Shown here in pieces: positions 1 to 11,080 of a DNA stretch of 64,000 nt. The notes under the pieces were generated by a model. It did no database searches. It had not been told where the DNA came from and saw only the letters and a program-made list of their open reading frames with translations. Source of the DNA: Rhododendron vialii (lineage: Eukaryota > Streptophyta > Magnoliopsida > Ericales > Ericaceae); contig NC_080568.1 of NCBI RefSeq assembly GCF_030253575.1, positions 637,501 through 701,500 of the forward strand, in the 5' to 3' direction. Both the position numbers and the translations under genes were made by a program. The first letter of the stretch is position 1. The number at the start of each line of letters is the position of its first letter.

Positions 1-313
1 AAACCTTGCTTCACAATCAGTTAAGGTGGGCTTATATGAATCTTGCTCGCCATTTGATTTGTCAAGGTCTTTGCGTTCAGGTAGATATAATGGATTGGAA
101 TCTTATCTACCATATTATCCCATGTTAATAGTCTTTTCATTTTTCTTTACTTTTTGGATCGGTTCTTTTTGTTTCTGTGACCAGTATACCTTTATCTGTT
201 TCACTCATCGTAATTGTGGTATTAAATACTTTCTGAGATCAGAACATGATTTAAACCCTTTGCAGTTGAACTCAAGAAGTTATTTGCTCACAAAAACGCA
301 GAGGGATTGGAAT
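1..313 (+). promoter_or_regulatory. 5' flank of UGT-1, duplicated upstream of UGT-2
   Basis: This segment is non-coding and is repeated, with divergence, at 6281-6660 in front of UGT-2. Shared landmarks are the AACCTTG...AATCAGTT block, the stretch around TCAAGGTCTTTGCGTTCAG and the GATCAGAACATGATTTAA block near 235-255. The open frame runs upstream of the chosen ATG, but the extension is not kept in the paralogues, so it is taken as promoter and 5' leader. No convincing TATA box can be fixed; an AT-rich ATTAAATAC lies near 220. Confidence 0.5.
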
Positions 314-2635
314 ATGGCAGTGGGTGATAAGCCTCATGTGGTTTGTATACCATACCCATCTCAAAGCCATATCAAAGCAATGTTGAAACTTGCTAAACTT
401 CTCCACAATAAAGGTTGTCACATAACCTTTGTCAACACAGAGTACAACCACCGACGCCTACTCAAAGCGAGAGGACCGAATTCTCTCGATGGCTTGCCTG
501 ATTTTCGATTCGAAGCAATTCCCGATGGGTTGCCTCCTTCGGATGCTAATGCCACCCAACACATACCGTCTCTTTGTGAATCCATTAGAAAGAATGCACT
601 AGCACCATTTCTGAGCCTTGTTTCCAAGATCAATGATGGTTGTGCTTCTCCACCTGACGTGCCTCCGGTTACTTGTATCGTCTCTGATGGGTTTATGAGT
701 TTCACCCTTACAGCTGGTGAACAGCTAGGTGTCCCTGTCATATTGTTCTTCACCATGTCTGCCTGTGGTGTTATGGGCTTTTATCAGCTGCATGTTCTAT
801 TGGAAAAAGGGCTTACACCACTGAAAGGTACATTTTGACTTTTTTTGTGTATGAATCTATGGACACTCGTATAAGACTAAAGCTCCGTTTGTATATGAAT
901 CTATGGTTTCTTATGTTTGGTTGCAACTTCAAAATGGATGATACTATAGGCTTTGGAAAAAAAAAATGGTTAGAGCTGGTGGTTGTGGGTGATGGGTGGA
1001 AGATACAGTTATGGGTGGCGGTGGGTTGTGGTTGTGATAGAGTGTTAGTGGTGGCGGTGTGGTAACCTGAAAACCTTTTCCCCAAGTTCGACTAATTTTC
1101 CTTTGAGTTTTATTTTTCCATGTACCAACACCAGCTAAAGTAACACAAAAATCATTTTTTGCCGAAACAAATGAAGTGTATAATCTATGATGCACGGACA
1201 CATACACGGAAATTCTAAAAAAATGGGGACACGGACACAGCGGGAGACACGCCGCGTGTATATTTATTTATATTTTTTTTCAAATTTTTTCCAAGTTTAA
1301 ATGGTAAAATGTGGACAAACGAAAAATCCATAATTCCAATATCATTCAAACAAAACAAGACATCCATAAGTTCAATACAACTCTATTAAAAAATTACAGT
1401 CTGACCCCTAAATTTTTAAAAAAAATTACAGTTTGGTCCCCAATTTTTTTAAAATTACAATTTGACCCCCATTTTTATAAAAAAATTACACTTTGACCCA
1501 GCTGTGTCCCTCTCAAAAATTTAATTTAAATTACGTGGCGTGTCCTATACGTGTCCCCGCGTGTCCGACACTGCAATACGTCGACCTCTAGAGGTGTCGG
1601 TGCTTCATAGTGCATAATTGAATTCTTATTTTGGTATTCTGATGAAAATCACATGTTTCCTATGCTAAAATAATATTGTTGGGCGCAGATGTAAGCTATG
1701 TAACAAATGGGTACCTTGATACTGTCATAGACTGGATTCCTGGAATGAAAGATATTCGTCTGAAAGATCTTCCAAGTTTTATTCGAACCACGGATCCAAA
1801 CAATATACCTTTTAACTTCTGCATGGAAGCAGCCATGAGGGCTTCCAAAGCTTCAGCAATCATTCTCCACACCTTTGATGCGTTGGAGCAGGATCTATTG
1901 AATGCCTTCACTGCCATCTTTCCAATTGTATATTCCATAGGACCACTTCAGTTATTTTTGAATCACATATCACAGAAAGACAAGTCGGAGTCCATCGGAT
2001 ACAATCTATGGAAAGAAGAATCCGAGTGTCTCAAATGGCTGGATTCCAAGGCACCCAGATCCGTAATTTATGTGAACTTTGGTAGCATAACGTCAATGAC
2101 CAAGGAACAACTAGAAGAGCTTGGGTGGGGACTTGTGAATAGCCACCACAACTTTTTGTGGATAATTAGGCCTGATTTGGTAATGGGTGATCAATCAGAC
2201 TCTGTAACTTTACCGCCTGAATTGGCTGCGGAAATCGAAGAAAGAGGTCTAATAGTAGCATGGTGCCCACAAGAGGAAGTCCTGAACCACCAATCGGTTG
2301 GGGGATTCATGACTCATTGTGGGTGGAATTCAACTATAGAGAGCTTGTCAGCGGGAGTGCCAATGATCTGTTGGCCGTGTTTCGGTGATCAACAGACAAA
2401 TTGTCGTTATACTTGTACAGAATGGGGGGTGGGGCTGGAGATTGATAGTGATGTGAAGAGAGAGGAAGTGGAGAGGCTTGTTAGAGAGGTAATGGGAGGA
2501 GAGAAGGGGAAGAAAATGAAGAGCAAGGCTATGGAGTGGAAGGAATTGGCAGAGAAGGCTACTGGTTCAGATGGGTCATCCACTTTGAGTTTAAACAAGT
2601 TGGTGGACAAACTGTTACTCTCAATGGGTGGCTAG
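314..2635 (+). CDS. UGT-1: UGT85A-type UDP-glycosyltransferase, exons 314-827 and 1689-2635
   Basis: A family-1 glycosyltransferase of 486 residues, expected to move a sugar, usually glucose from UDP-glucose, to a hydroxyl of a small acceptor in the cytosol. The N-terminal domain has the catalytic His19 (SQSH) and its partner Asp125 (VSDGF). The C-terminal domain has the 44-residue PSPG sugar-donor box at about 363-406, with WCPQ at the start, HCGWNS in the middle and DQ at the end; the closing Gln is the residue usually linked to glucose preference. Exon 1 ends AAAG and the intron starts GTACAT; exon 2 resumes after GCAG. The phase-1 junction rebuilds the conserved Asp of the family motif following PLK. 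The start gives the short MAVGDKPHVV leader typical of the family. UGT85 enzymes act on cyanohydrins, terpenols, iridoids and cytokinins; the acceptor here is unknown. The intron carries a MITE. Confidence 0.93.
1185..1610. mobile_element. Non-autonomous TIR element (MITE) in the UGT-1 intron
   Basis: The ends are inverted copies of about 17 bp, CTATGAWGCACSGACAC, followed by more GGACAC-rich sequence on both sides. The flanks GTGTATAAT (1176-1184) and GTGCATAAT (1610-1618) form an 8-9 bp target duplication with one mismatch, which suits hAT or Mutator-like transposition. The UGT-2 intron shows the single-copy site at 7512-7520 in otherwise alignable sequence. The core holds about four imperfect copies of a unit of roughly 35 bp (AAATTACARTTTGACCCC) at 1390-1500. 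There is no coding capacity. Confidence 0.75.
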
Positions 2636-3560
2636 GATCTGCAACTGTTTGCAGCATTCCAAAATATACCTCTGTTTTCTGTGTGAAATCACACTAGATG
2701 TGATGTATGTGGTTGTTTCATGGAGTAGTTACTTGAAGGGGGGAAAAACCTCTATTTAATCATGGCATCTTTTTCTATTATTGGGTTTTCCTTCGTTAAC
2801 GGTTGCTTGTTTTGGGGGATCGACAGCCCCTCTTATCGGTTCATATAGTGAAATGTTTCAAAGTGGCTTGGCTTCTACTATGATGGTTATTTTGATCGTT
2901 TTTGTCCATGCAACTACCTCTTATGCTGGGCAAATTCGTGTGTTTTGTGTAAGGTTATTTTTATGGATGTATCGCCATTGCTAGGTAAATGTCTAAATAC
3001 TTCTGTTTGTTCTTTCTTTTTGTCCGATATGTGAGATCTGGTTTTCTTCTCTGTATTATTATTATTTTATTTTATTTTTATTATTATTTTTTTTTGAAAG
3101 AAGAATCCTCAAGTCTACAGTTCGAGATTGAGATTTTGCTATTAAGCTAATAGTTGTTTTTGATTGGGCTGGTCATTAAGTTGTAGGCATCTGGTGCACT
3201 GGCTGATCTCTCCTGAGCCACCAAATTTGGTATAACTGATTGGTTGATTTTTCTTGCGTATTTCCTGTTAATTTTCCTTTTAGTTTGTTACTGTAGGTCC
3301 ATCAAAGAGGATTCTACGTCTGAGTGTGTAAGACTTGAAGCCTACGTTGATCTATGGCTAGCTAAATCTGCCCGAGTTTTAGGACAAAAATTGACACATA
3401 CTTGGAGATAGAGTACATAATTGGACATATTTGAAGAGGTATGATAGGATGCTACACTAAATGAATATTGCAAGTTATTTTCTGTCTGAATTAGTGCTCT
3501 AGGGTGTGGTATTTTGTTATTGCACAAACTGAGCTCTGCTTTGTTTCATTTAGCAAAGAG
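2636..3560. other. 3' flank of UGT-1 and intergenic DNA
   Basis: The first 120 bases (the CAACTGTTTGCAGCATTCC region) are shared with the 3' flanks of UGT-2 and UGT-5 and probably hold the 3' UTR. The part around 2955-3000 (TGGATGTATCGCCATTG) matches 8595-8625 after UGT-2. A 67-codon open frame at 2781-2984 is not recognisable and is not called. An AT-rich run follows near 3055-3095. Confidence 0.4.
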
Positions 3561-3660
3561 GAAGTTGCAGCTCGCAGCAGCGTGGCTCGAACCGGGGCAT
3601 CATATCAGGTATGGACCCTTTAGTCACTAGCCAAACCCTTGGTCACACCTAAATGGTATT
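3560..3660 (-). mobile_element. tRNA-like head of a SINE, probable fragment
   Basis: On the minus strand an A-box-like TGGCTAGTGACTA (3621-3633) is followed about 28 bases later by a B-box-like GGTTCGAGCC (3584-3593). This is the order and spacing of a pol III internal promoter. No cloverleaf with paired acceptor ends is seen, and no target duplication was found, so a SINE remnant is preferred to a tRNA gene. The rest of 3661-4105 shows nothing recognisable. Confidence 0.35.
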
Positions 3661-4107
3661 AACCATCTTCTTTCTACCTCCTTTTTGCCGATAATATCAG
3701 TTGGTAGGTTTTGAGTCTTTTGACAAAGCATCACTCTGACATGAACTATCTCACATCTCTTGTTGCACTCCTGTGAATTGACATCCTGCCATAATCACAA
3801 ATCAGGAGCCTATCATTTTTTCTTCAAGTTATTGGCATGTTTGTTTTTAGAATGCTTTTACCGAAGATGAAGACTAGAAATGCTGAGGGAACCCCCAACT
3901 CAAGTATTGCTATGTTAGGGATAGTCGAAAAGCCTGGCTTGTTTCGGAACTCTCTTGTTCCCATTGTGACACTTGACGGACTAGATATGTAACATAACGT
4001 CAAATTTGGCTAAAGTCTAGTAGAGATGCAAAAAGGCCACAAAATATTGATTTTTTGTTTGTTTGAGTTGTCTTTCAACCCGTCTATGGGTACCATTCCA
4101 AATTCAC

Positions 4108-4329
4108 ATAGATTGGCATGTGGGATTCACTTGCGGGTTCCGCACAAATGATCCGAACCGTTAATTGATTTTAAATATTTTTCCAAGGGGCCTTGTGAAA
4201 AATTAGCTAAATCGGAAAATTGGTACTTTAGATCAAGCACGCGCAATTATTGAAAACAATACTTTAAAAGTAATGAACGGTTTGGATCATTTGTGCGAGA
4301 CCCAGAAGTGGATCCCATGCGCCGATTCG
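4108..4329. mobile_element. Fold-back MITE 1 (ATGATCCGARCCGTT family)
   Basis: Two arms of about 55 bp are inverted copies. The left arm runs from TGGCATGTGGGATTCACTT to CCGCACAAATGATCC near 4154; the right arm is its reverse complement at about 4272-4325. The same GCACRAATGATCCGARCCG core appears in the element at 5298-5678. No clear target duplication was found. Confidence 0.55.
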
Positions 4330-4752
4330 TGCACATCTCGTCGGCTCCAATAGTATTTTTGGTTCAGTGGTTTTTAACCTCCCAAATCTGGTCTAAACTC
4401 TTTTAGTACTTTTTTCGGTTCCTTTCATTGAGACAAGCCGATAGAATTATGACCAAAATACAAAGCAAAATCAGAGAAGTCTCAAAAAATTCCAAAAAAA
4501 ATGCCAAGCTTTTAAGCTATCCGAACCCAAACCAACAGTTTGTAAAAGTGGCCCTTTTGGCTCTTGTCTTTCACAATATATTCTGGTAATAACATTTGTT
4601 TGTGTCACTACTGTGTATTTCAATGATTCTACAATTTATGCTTCTGTAGTTCAAAGCTGACAGGGCCACCAGAGACTGTTCATCAGATTAGTGGTTCTTG
4701 TTGCTTTACTGATTCTTCATCAGATTTCGATAGAGAGGTATTTGGAAAGAGT

Positions 4753-5105
4753 AGTGCTACAGGTGAAATCGTCGGGACAGCCACGCCGGGCAGTCTCCGG
4801 CCACCGGACGGCCGATCCGAGCCGTCCAAAAATTCTAAAAAAAAAAAAAGGGGGCCTACGCGAGATTCAACGGCATCCGAGGTGTGTAGGGTGCTTGATC
4901 CGAGGTATATATACATATATTCACGAAAAAAGGGTGCTCGGATCAAGCACCCTACACACCTCGGATGCCGTTGAATCTCGCGTGGGCCCCTCGTTTTTTT
5001 TTTTAGAATTTTTGGACGGCTCGGATCGGCCGTCCGGTGGCCGGAGACTGCTCGGCGCGGTTGTCCCGAAGATTTCGGTACCGACCCCGTCGGTACCAAT
5101 AGCAT
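4753..5105. mobile_element. Fold-back MITE 2
   Basis: An almost perfect hairpin with arms of about 150 bp and a short AT-rich loop near 4905-4930. Both arms contain GGCCGATCCGAGCCGTCC and the AAGCACCCTACACACCTC block in opposite orientation. The left end reads AGTGCTACAG, as does the end of the neighbouring element at 5298-5678. A transcript across it would fold into a long double-stranded RNA. The overlapping 146- and 155-codon open frames on opposite strands are by-products of the palindrome. Confidence 0.65.
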
Positions 5106-5297
5106 TTTCGATTTGGAATCAGAATTGGTAATACTGAAATAAAAAGTCAATTGAAACCTTACTTATATAAGAAGTTTTTTGTTTGTTTTTGGAGCATATG
5201 TAAACAAAAAAAGCACAAAATCACACACATCAGAAAAAAGATGGTGTAAGCTAGCATAAGAAGCTAACACGTGCCCGCTATAATTACCAAATTCAGA

Positions 5298-5678
5298 AAC
5301 ACTACAGTCACTGACCGGGAGGGTCGGTGACTGGCCACCGACCCTGTGTGGGGCCCACTCCGGGCCCCGCACGAATGATCCGAGCCGCTCAATAATTTAA
5401 AAAAAAAAACCGAGTGGGCCATGTGAGAAATAAGCTCAATCCGATGTGTGTGCGTGCTCGATCCGAGCCGTTCTAAAATCAGATGATCCGAGCCGTTCAA
5501 AAATGAAAGTTTGGAACGAGCACGTACACACATCGGAATGAGCTTATTTCGCACGCTGCCCACTCAGTTTTTTTTTTTTAAATTATTGAGCGGCTCAGAT
5601 CATTCGTGCGGGGCCCGGAGTGGACCCCGCACGCGGTCGGTGGCCGGTCACCGACCCCCGGTCGGCGACTGTAGCACT
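5298..5678. mobile_element. Fold-back MITE 3
   Basis: The arms are inverted copies of about 110 bp. The left arm starts CACTACAGTCACTGACC and the right arm is its reverse complement ending GGCGACTGTAGCACT. Both contain GGGCCCCGCACGAATGATC, and a poly-A/poly-T run marks the inner edge of each arm. Together with 4108-4329 and 4753-5105 it forms a cluster of related palindromic elements between UGT-1 and UGT-2. Confidence 0.6.
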
Positions 5679-6001
5679 GCTCTACCAAATTTGGTGGATG
5701 GTTTTTCATTTTCTGAGAAGACAACGAAAGGGGCCCAAATAGTACAACAGCATTCAAAACTTGGACCAATGCACAAAACAGGTACGGAGCCACTGACTGT
5801 TTGACCCACATACTATGTAACAGAGACATTATTTTCGACAAATCATGGCCTCTAAATTCAGAAGCTACGTCTTGGGCATGTAAAAACAAAATCCATGATA
5901 TCCCAACAGTTTTGATGAGGACTTACTAACCAGAGGGTGTTTTAAGTTATCACAGATGATTGTATGGTTTTGGTTTTTCTTGAATTTATGTTTAAAAAAT
6001 G

Positions 6002-6160
6002 CTAGCATCACAAACAAGTACGCACATATACAAACTCACTCACGTTCGCTGTGGGTACCATACACACTCATTCACTATGAGCTCACACAGTGCACACCTC
6101 CAGTGTTTGTGGGACCCATAGTGAATGTGAGTGTGTTTGTGCATTTGTTTGTGGTGCTAG
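6002..6160. mobile_element. Small fold-back MITE 4
   Basis: Termini CTAGCATCACAAACAA and TTGTTTGTGGTGCTAG are inverted repeats, and the arms continue through CACTCACRTTCRCTRTGGG to a short loop near 6085. AATG sits directly outside both ends and may be a 4-bp target duplication. The element is about 159 bp and non-coding. The 320 bases before it (5680-6001) show nothing recognisable. Confidence 0.55.
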
Positions 6161-6301
6161 AATGATAGAATGATTGTGTTTGTTCTGATTAAGGGTTTTG
6201 TTTCTCTTTAAATGAAAGATAAAAAATTTGGCAATACGAATATGTCGTTGTCAATGCAGTATACAAAACCAACTCGAATTAAAACCTTGTTCCCCAATCA
6301 G

Positions 6302-6309
6302 TTGTGTGT

Positions 6310-6340
<31 letters not shown>

Positions 6341-6360
6341 GGGGCGCGGTGTGTGGGGGG
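6302..6360. repeat. (GT)n plus poly-G microsatellite
   Basis: About eleven GT/TG units run into about twenty consecutive G and then mixed G-rich sequence. It interrupts the UGT-2 upstream block that aligns with the start of the window, where the same position has only GTTAAGGTGGGC. Homopolymer G of this length is prone to sequencing error, so the exact length is uncertain. Confidence 0.85.
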
Positions 6361-6660
6361 GCTTATATGGCAATTTGATCTGTCAAGGTCTTTGCGTTCA
6401 GAAGGATTTAATGGATTGGACCACACGGGTCCAGGTTAATCGAGGCCTTTCCTCTTCCTAGCATTTACAAAGATAGTAACCTTGTCCTTTTAAACTTTGA
6501 CTTTTGCATTAGCTGTTTCCGTTGTATGTGATTGATATGCTTCAATCTCATTCTCGGCTTAATTATGGTGTTACATATTTCTTGAGATCAGAACATGATT
6601 TAAGCCCTTTGCAGTTGAACTCAAGAAGTTTGTTTGCTTATAACGAAAGAGGGATTGGAT

Positions 6661-8524
6661 ATGGCACAGGGTGATAGGCCTCATGGGGTTTGTATACCAC
6701 TCCCAGCTCAAAGCCATATGAAAGCAATGATGAAACTAGCAAAGCGCCTCCACCGTAATGGCTTCCACATAACCTTTGTCAACACAGAGTACAACCACCG
6801 ACGTTTACTCAAAGCTAGAGGACCGAATTCTCTCGATGGCTTGCCAGATTTCCGATTCGAAACGATTCCAGATGGGTTGCCTCCTTCGGATGCTAATGCC
6901 ACCCAAGACATGCCTTCTCTTTGTGAATCCATCAGAAAGAATGCTCTCGCGCCATTTCTGGGCCTTGTTTCCAAGATCAATGGCAGTAGCGCTTCTGCAT
7001 CGGACGTGCCTCCAGTTACTTGTATCGTCTCTGATGGATTTATGAGTTTCACCATCACAGCTGGTGAAGAGCTTGGTATCCCCGTCTTGCTATTCTTCAC
7101 TCTGTCTGCCTGTCGTTTCATGAGCTTTTATCAGTGGCCTGTTCTAGTGGAAAAAGGGCTACTCCACTGAAAGGTACATTTTGTATTGGTTCTGATGAAT
7201 CTATGCATACTCATGTACGACTAAAGCTCTGTTTGTTTTGCCAAAAATTGTTTCTTATGCTTGGTTGCAACTTTCAAAATGATGGTACCATTAGCTATGG
7301 AAAAAAAGGAGATTACGGGAGGTGGTTGTGGGCTTGTGAGTGATGGGTGTAAGTTATGGTTATGGGTGGTGGTGGTGGGTTGTGGTTGTGATTGTGTGTT
7401 AGTGGTGGTAGTGGTAACCTGAAAACATTTCCCCCCACGATGGATTAGTTTGCCATCGTACCAACACCAGATTAAGTAACCCGAAAAGATATTTTTGCGG
7501 AAACAAATGAAGCGCATATTTGAGTCCTTATTTTGCTATGGTAATGAAAATAACATGTTTCTTATATTGTTGGCCGCAGATGCAAGCTATCTAACTAATG
7601 GGTACCTCGATACCAACATAGATTGGATTCCTGGAATGAAAGATATTCATCTGAAAGATCTTCCAAGTTTTATTCGAACCACGGATCCAAACGATATTAC
7701 TTTTAACTTCGGCAGGGAAGCAGCTGAGAGGTCTTCCAAAGTTTCAGCAATCTTTCTCCACACTTTTGATGCGTTGGAGCAGGTTATACTGAACGCTTTA
7801 ACTGCCATCTTCCCATCTGTATATACGATAGGCCCACTTCAGTTACTTTTGAATCACATATCAATGAAAGATGAGTCAGAGGCCATCGGATACAATCTAT
7901 GGAAAGAAGAATCTGAGTGTCTCAAATGGCTCGACTCCAAGGAATCCGGATCAGTAATTTACGTGAACTTTGGTAGCATAATGTCAGTAACCAAGGAGCA
8001 ACTAGAAGAGTTTGGGTGGGGTCTAGTGAATAGCCACAACTTTTTGTGGATAATTAGGCCTGATTTGGTAATGGGTGATAAATCAGAATCTACAATTTTA
8101 CCGATTCAGGCTGCAGAAATAAAAGAAAGAGGTCTAATAGTAGCATGGTGCTCACAAGAGGTAGGTAGTCCTGAACCACCGGTCAGTGGGGGGATTTTTC
8201 ACTCACTGTGGATGGAATTCAACTATTGAGAGCTTGTCAGCAGGAGTGCCAATGATCTGCTGGCCGTTGTTTGCTGATCAGCAGATGAATTGTAGGTATG
8301 CTTGTACCGAATGGGAGGTGGGGCTGGAGATTGATAGTGATGTGAAGAGAGAGGAAGTGGAGAAGCTTGTTAGAGAGCTAATGGGAGGAGAGAAGGGGAA
8401 GAAAATGAAGAGCAAGGCTATGGAGTGGAAGGAACTGGCAGAGAAGGCTACTGATTCAGATGGGTCATCCACTTTGAGTTTGAACAACTTGGTGAACAAA
8501 CTGTTAATCTCGAAGGGTGGCTAG
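6661..8524 (+). pseudogene. UGT-2: UGT85A-type glycosyltransferase pseudogene, exons 6661-7173 and 7580-8524
   Basis: This copy aligns over its full length with UGT-1 but is broken twice. Near 7160 one T is missing from the GGGCTTACTCC stretch, so exon 1 is 513 instead of 514 bases and shifts frame just before the splice site. At 8161-8168 GTAG is duplicated in tandem inside the PSPG box; a single GTAG would give an intact Glu-Val-Val. Two in-frame codon losses are also present (one His of the NSHH motif and one near 8103). The intron (7174-7579) keeps GT-AG ends and the phase-1 pattern. The catalytic His and Asp and the HCGWNS and DQ parts of the PSPG box remain. If either lesion is an assembly error it would still be inactive. 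It lies about 4 kb downstream of UGT-1 with partly duplicated flanks. Confidence 0.85.
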
Positions 8525-8795
8525 GATCTGTAACTGTTCCCAGCATTCCAAGATATACCTCTGTTTTCAGTTTGATATCGTACGAGGTTGTTTTTGTGGA
8601 TGTATCGCCATTGGTTGGTAAACGTCTAAATATTGGGCGTCCTTTCTGTCGTATTTCCATTTACTTTCCCTACCCATTTTATGAGAGGGGTATCAGAGCT
8701 CTGTAACATCATACTGTAATAATTGGGATTTTATAATAATTGTTGGAGCTTTCTAATGTGATGATTAAGATGGAGTTATGAGCTAAGTCCTTTTA

Positions 8796-9034
8796 GGTCC
8801 CATTCCGGAACGGGTTTTAAACCCTTATTTTTAAAAAAATCAATTTTAAGCTAAAAAATTATGAATTTATTAAAATTTAAAAATATGCATTATGAATCTT
8901 GTTTGAAAGATTTCGATGAGATTTTATATACGATGCAAAAAAAATTAAAAAAATATTTTTTATTTACATTATTTTTGAGTTTGAAAATGTAAAATAAACT
9001 GCTTATTTTTTAAGAAGGTTTCTGGAACGGAGCC
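8796..9034. mobile_element. Tourist-like (PIF/Harbinger) MITE with TTA duplication
   Basis: The ends GGTCCCATTCCGGAAC and, as reverse complement, GGCTCCGTTCCAGAAAC form imperfect TIRs, with TTA directly outside on both sides (8793-8795 and 9035-9037). The core is very AT-rich. Its central part, with TTGTTTGAWAGATTTC, recurs at about 11335-11580 inside another element, which marks a related copy there. Confidence 0.65.
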
Positions 9035-9634
9035 TTAATCTGAAGACTGCAATTTTATGACAAATCGCCTTTCTTAGGGTCTGTTTGGGATCTAATTACA
9101 TTTTTTTTAAATTCTCAATTCTAAATTGTACAGTAGATTTTAGAACTTTGAAATATAATCGAAGGGGCACTTATTAATGTCACACATGCGACACTTTTCA
9201 AGAATTTACAATGTCATGGAAAGAGGAAAGCAATTTACACGTACATAGAATCCATCATTTACGAGGACAAGTATACCCCTGTACATGAAGCACAGGCAAT
9301 TGCAGGACTAGGAGAAAACAAAAATTTGCCATTGTTCTTATTTTTAGTATGGCCGTTGTTCTTATTGATAGGCATTAAAGATAATTTCTCAATTTCACCC
9401 TGCTTAATTAGTAATGTTGTCCCAATCAATGAGTCATCAAATTATCCAACCAAATTATCAAAAAAACAAACAAATAATCGTGTTTCTACTATACTCCTAT
9501 ATAAATTGTGATAAAACCTATAGTGATATTGGATGGGAATCAATGTCAGAAATGATAGATTGCTGAGATACTCGATGAGTAAGATATTGTTAGTAGCATC
9601 CCCAAATGATTTTAACACACAAACACATGTATGT

Positions 9635-9700
9635 TTCTCAAAACATGAAAAATCATCAGAGACTTTTACGAATTGATTTCTGAGAGTGAATTATAAGAGA
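9635..9700. repeat. Direct repeat A, copy 1 (copy 2 at 14728-14792)
   Basis: About 65 bases, from TTCTCAAAACATGAAAAATC to GAATTATAAGAGA, recur almost unchanged 5.1 kb downstream. The two copies bracket the block that holds the long-TIR element and the Mutator-like element. Whether they are remains of a segmental duplication or of a larger element is open. The stretch 9035-9634 is AT-rich and otherwise featureless. Confidence 0.6.
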
Positions 9701-9910
9701 GTAGCATTGTGATAACCCGAATTTTTGTTATAAAAATTTGAAAAGTAACTTTCAAGCTTCCTTCTTGGAATTCCGCTATCGTGGTTAAACTCAGAATAAT
9801 TTTTACAATCTACAGTGATTTTTGGTATTTTTCTGAGAATGGAACCCGGATAGTGCTACCGGACGGTCACCGATTTCACACTATTGGTGGGATTATTTTC
9901 CCACCTTAAC

Positions 9911-10965
9911 GCCCTGTTCGGATGCCGAATTTGGAGGCCGGATATGGAGCCGCCTGGATTTCATCTCCTAGTCCCGCTCATATCCGGTCTTTGGTTGCAT
10001 TTTTGGGAGGGTGGATTAAAACCCTGTTGGGACTACAAATCCACCTCCAACAACAGTGTTTTGGGTGGATTTGCCAAGCGGAGCTTTGCACCTAAATCCG
10101 GGGGATTTGGGACTCTTTTATCCCTCCAAATATACCCTCATCCCCACACAGTGTTTTACGAAGACGAAGAAGAGAGAGAGGAGGTCGAATCCAGCAACCT
10201 TGATCTTTAGCTACGGCAACCTTGAGATCTGTTCACGGCATCAAGAGATGAGAGAGAGAGAGAGAGACCGACGAGAGAGAGAGGAGGAGGAGGACGAGAA
10301 GTGGTACCTCACAGAGCTCGTCGGGGTTAGAGAAGAAGGTGTACCCCTGTCGGCGTCCAAAGAGGAGTGGTACCTCTGGCCTCTGGGATGGGGTTTTTTG
10401 TTTTTTGGGAGGAAACGATAGAAACGAGGATGGAGGCCATGGGGCTGTGAATATCTTACATATACATATGATGGGGTTATATGTGAATTGTTTTTTTAGC
10501 CATAACTGTGTATTTTTACTTTTTTTTAGCCATAACTGTGTAAGTGAATTGTATTTTTTTATATAAAAATTTCACCTTCCAATTAATTTTTTTAAAAATA
10601 TTCCGGAAAATACTATTTTTTTTCTAATAAATAATATGGTTTAAATATTTGTAAAATAAAATGAATTTATTTATCCTACAATTAATGACAAATATGCATT
10701 TACTTTAATTATAATTAAGTAAACGAATTTTGATTATTTAAAAATCTAAGTGGGGGCAATTTAGTTATTTGACATCTAATCCCATCATATTCACCTTCTG
10801 TATCCTTCTTTTCAAAAAATCATCTAAACACTTCATTACAAATCTACCATTTTTAATAGGTGAAATCACCATTCTCAATATATCACCCCTCATTACATAT
10901 CCACCTTCAAATTTACTTTTATTACATATCCACCTAAAAACAAATCTTCCATCTAACCGGACAGC
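9911..10965. mobile_element. Possible PIF/Harbinger-type non-autonomous element
   Basis: The left side reads GCCCTGTTCGGATG; the right side, as reverse complement, reads GCTGTCCGGTTAGATG, which resembles Tourist-like termini. No clean target duplication is visible, so the limits are tentative. Inside are an (AG)n microsatellite around 10246-10300 and a tandemly repeated TTAGCCATAACTGTGTA near 10497 and 10527. The open frames at 9884-10421 have no recognisable product. Confidence 0.3.
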
Positions 10966-11080
10966 AAGTTTCCGTCAGTGGAGGACTTCATGCTTGCAGA
11001 TAAGGTTGAGTTGGATGTGGAGCATACTCATTAAGTTTTGTCTAAATCACTCTCCATTTCGTTATAATATTCGGAGCAAA

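Noticed and set aside
26..313. N-terminal extension of UGT-1 to an upstream Met
   Set aside because: The extra 96 residues are hydrophobic and unlike any UGT; the paralogues start at the position of 314, and the upstream DNA aligns with non-coding DNA in front of UGT-2.
2781..2984. 67-codon open frame after UGT-1
   Set aside because: It begins in sequence shared only partly with the UGT-2 flank and resembles no known protein; membrane-like composition alone is not enough to call a gene.
3560..3660. Possible tRNA gene
   Set aside because: A- and B-box-like motifs are present, but no acceptor stem or anticodon arm can be formed; a SINE fragment is more likely.
4683..5150. Overlapping 155- and 146-codon frames on opposite strands
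   Set aside because: They mirror each other because the DNA is a palindromic element; no product is recognisable.
6302..6360. GT/G tract as a regulatory Z-DNA or G-quadruplex element
   Set aside because: It could form such structures, but it precedes a pseudogene, is absent in the paralogue and may have a wrong length; no functional claim is supported.
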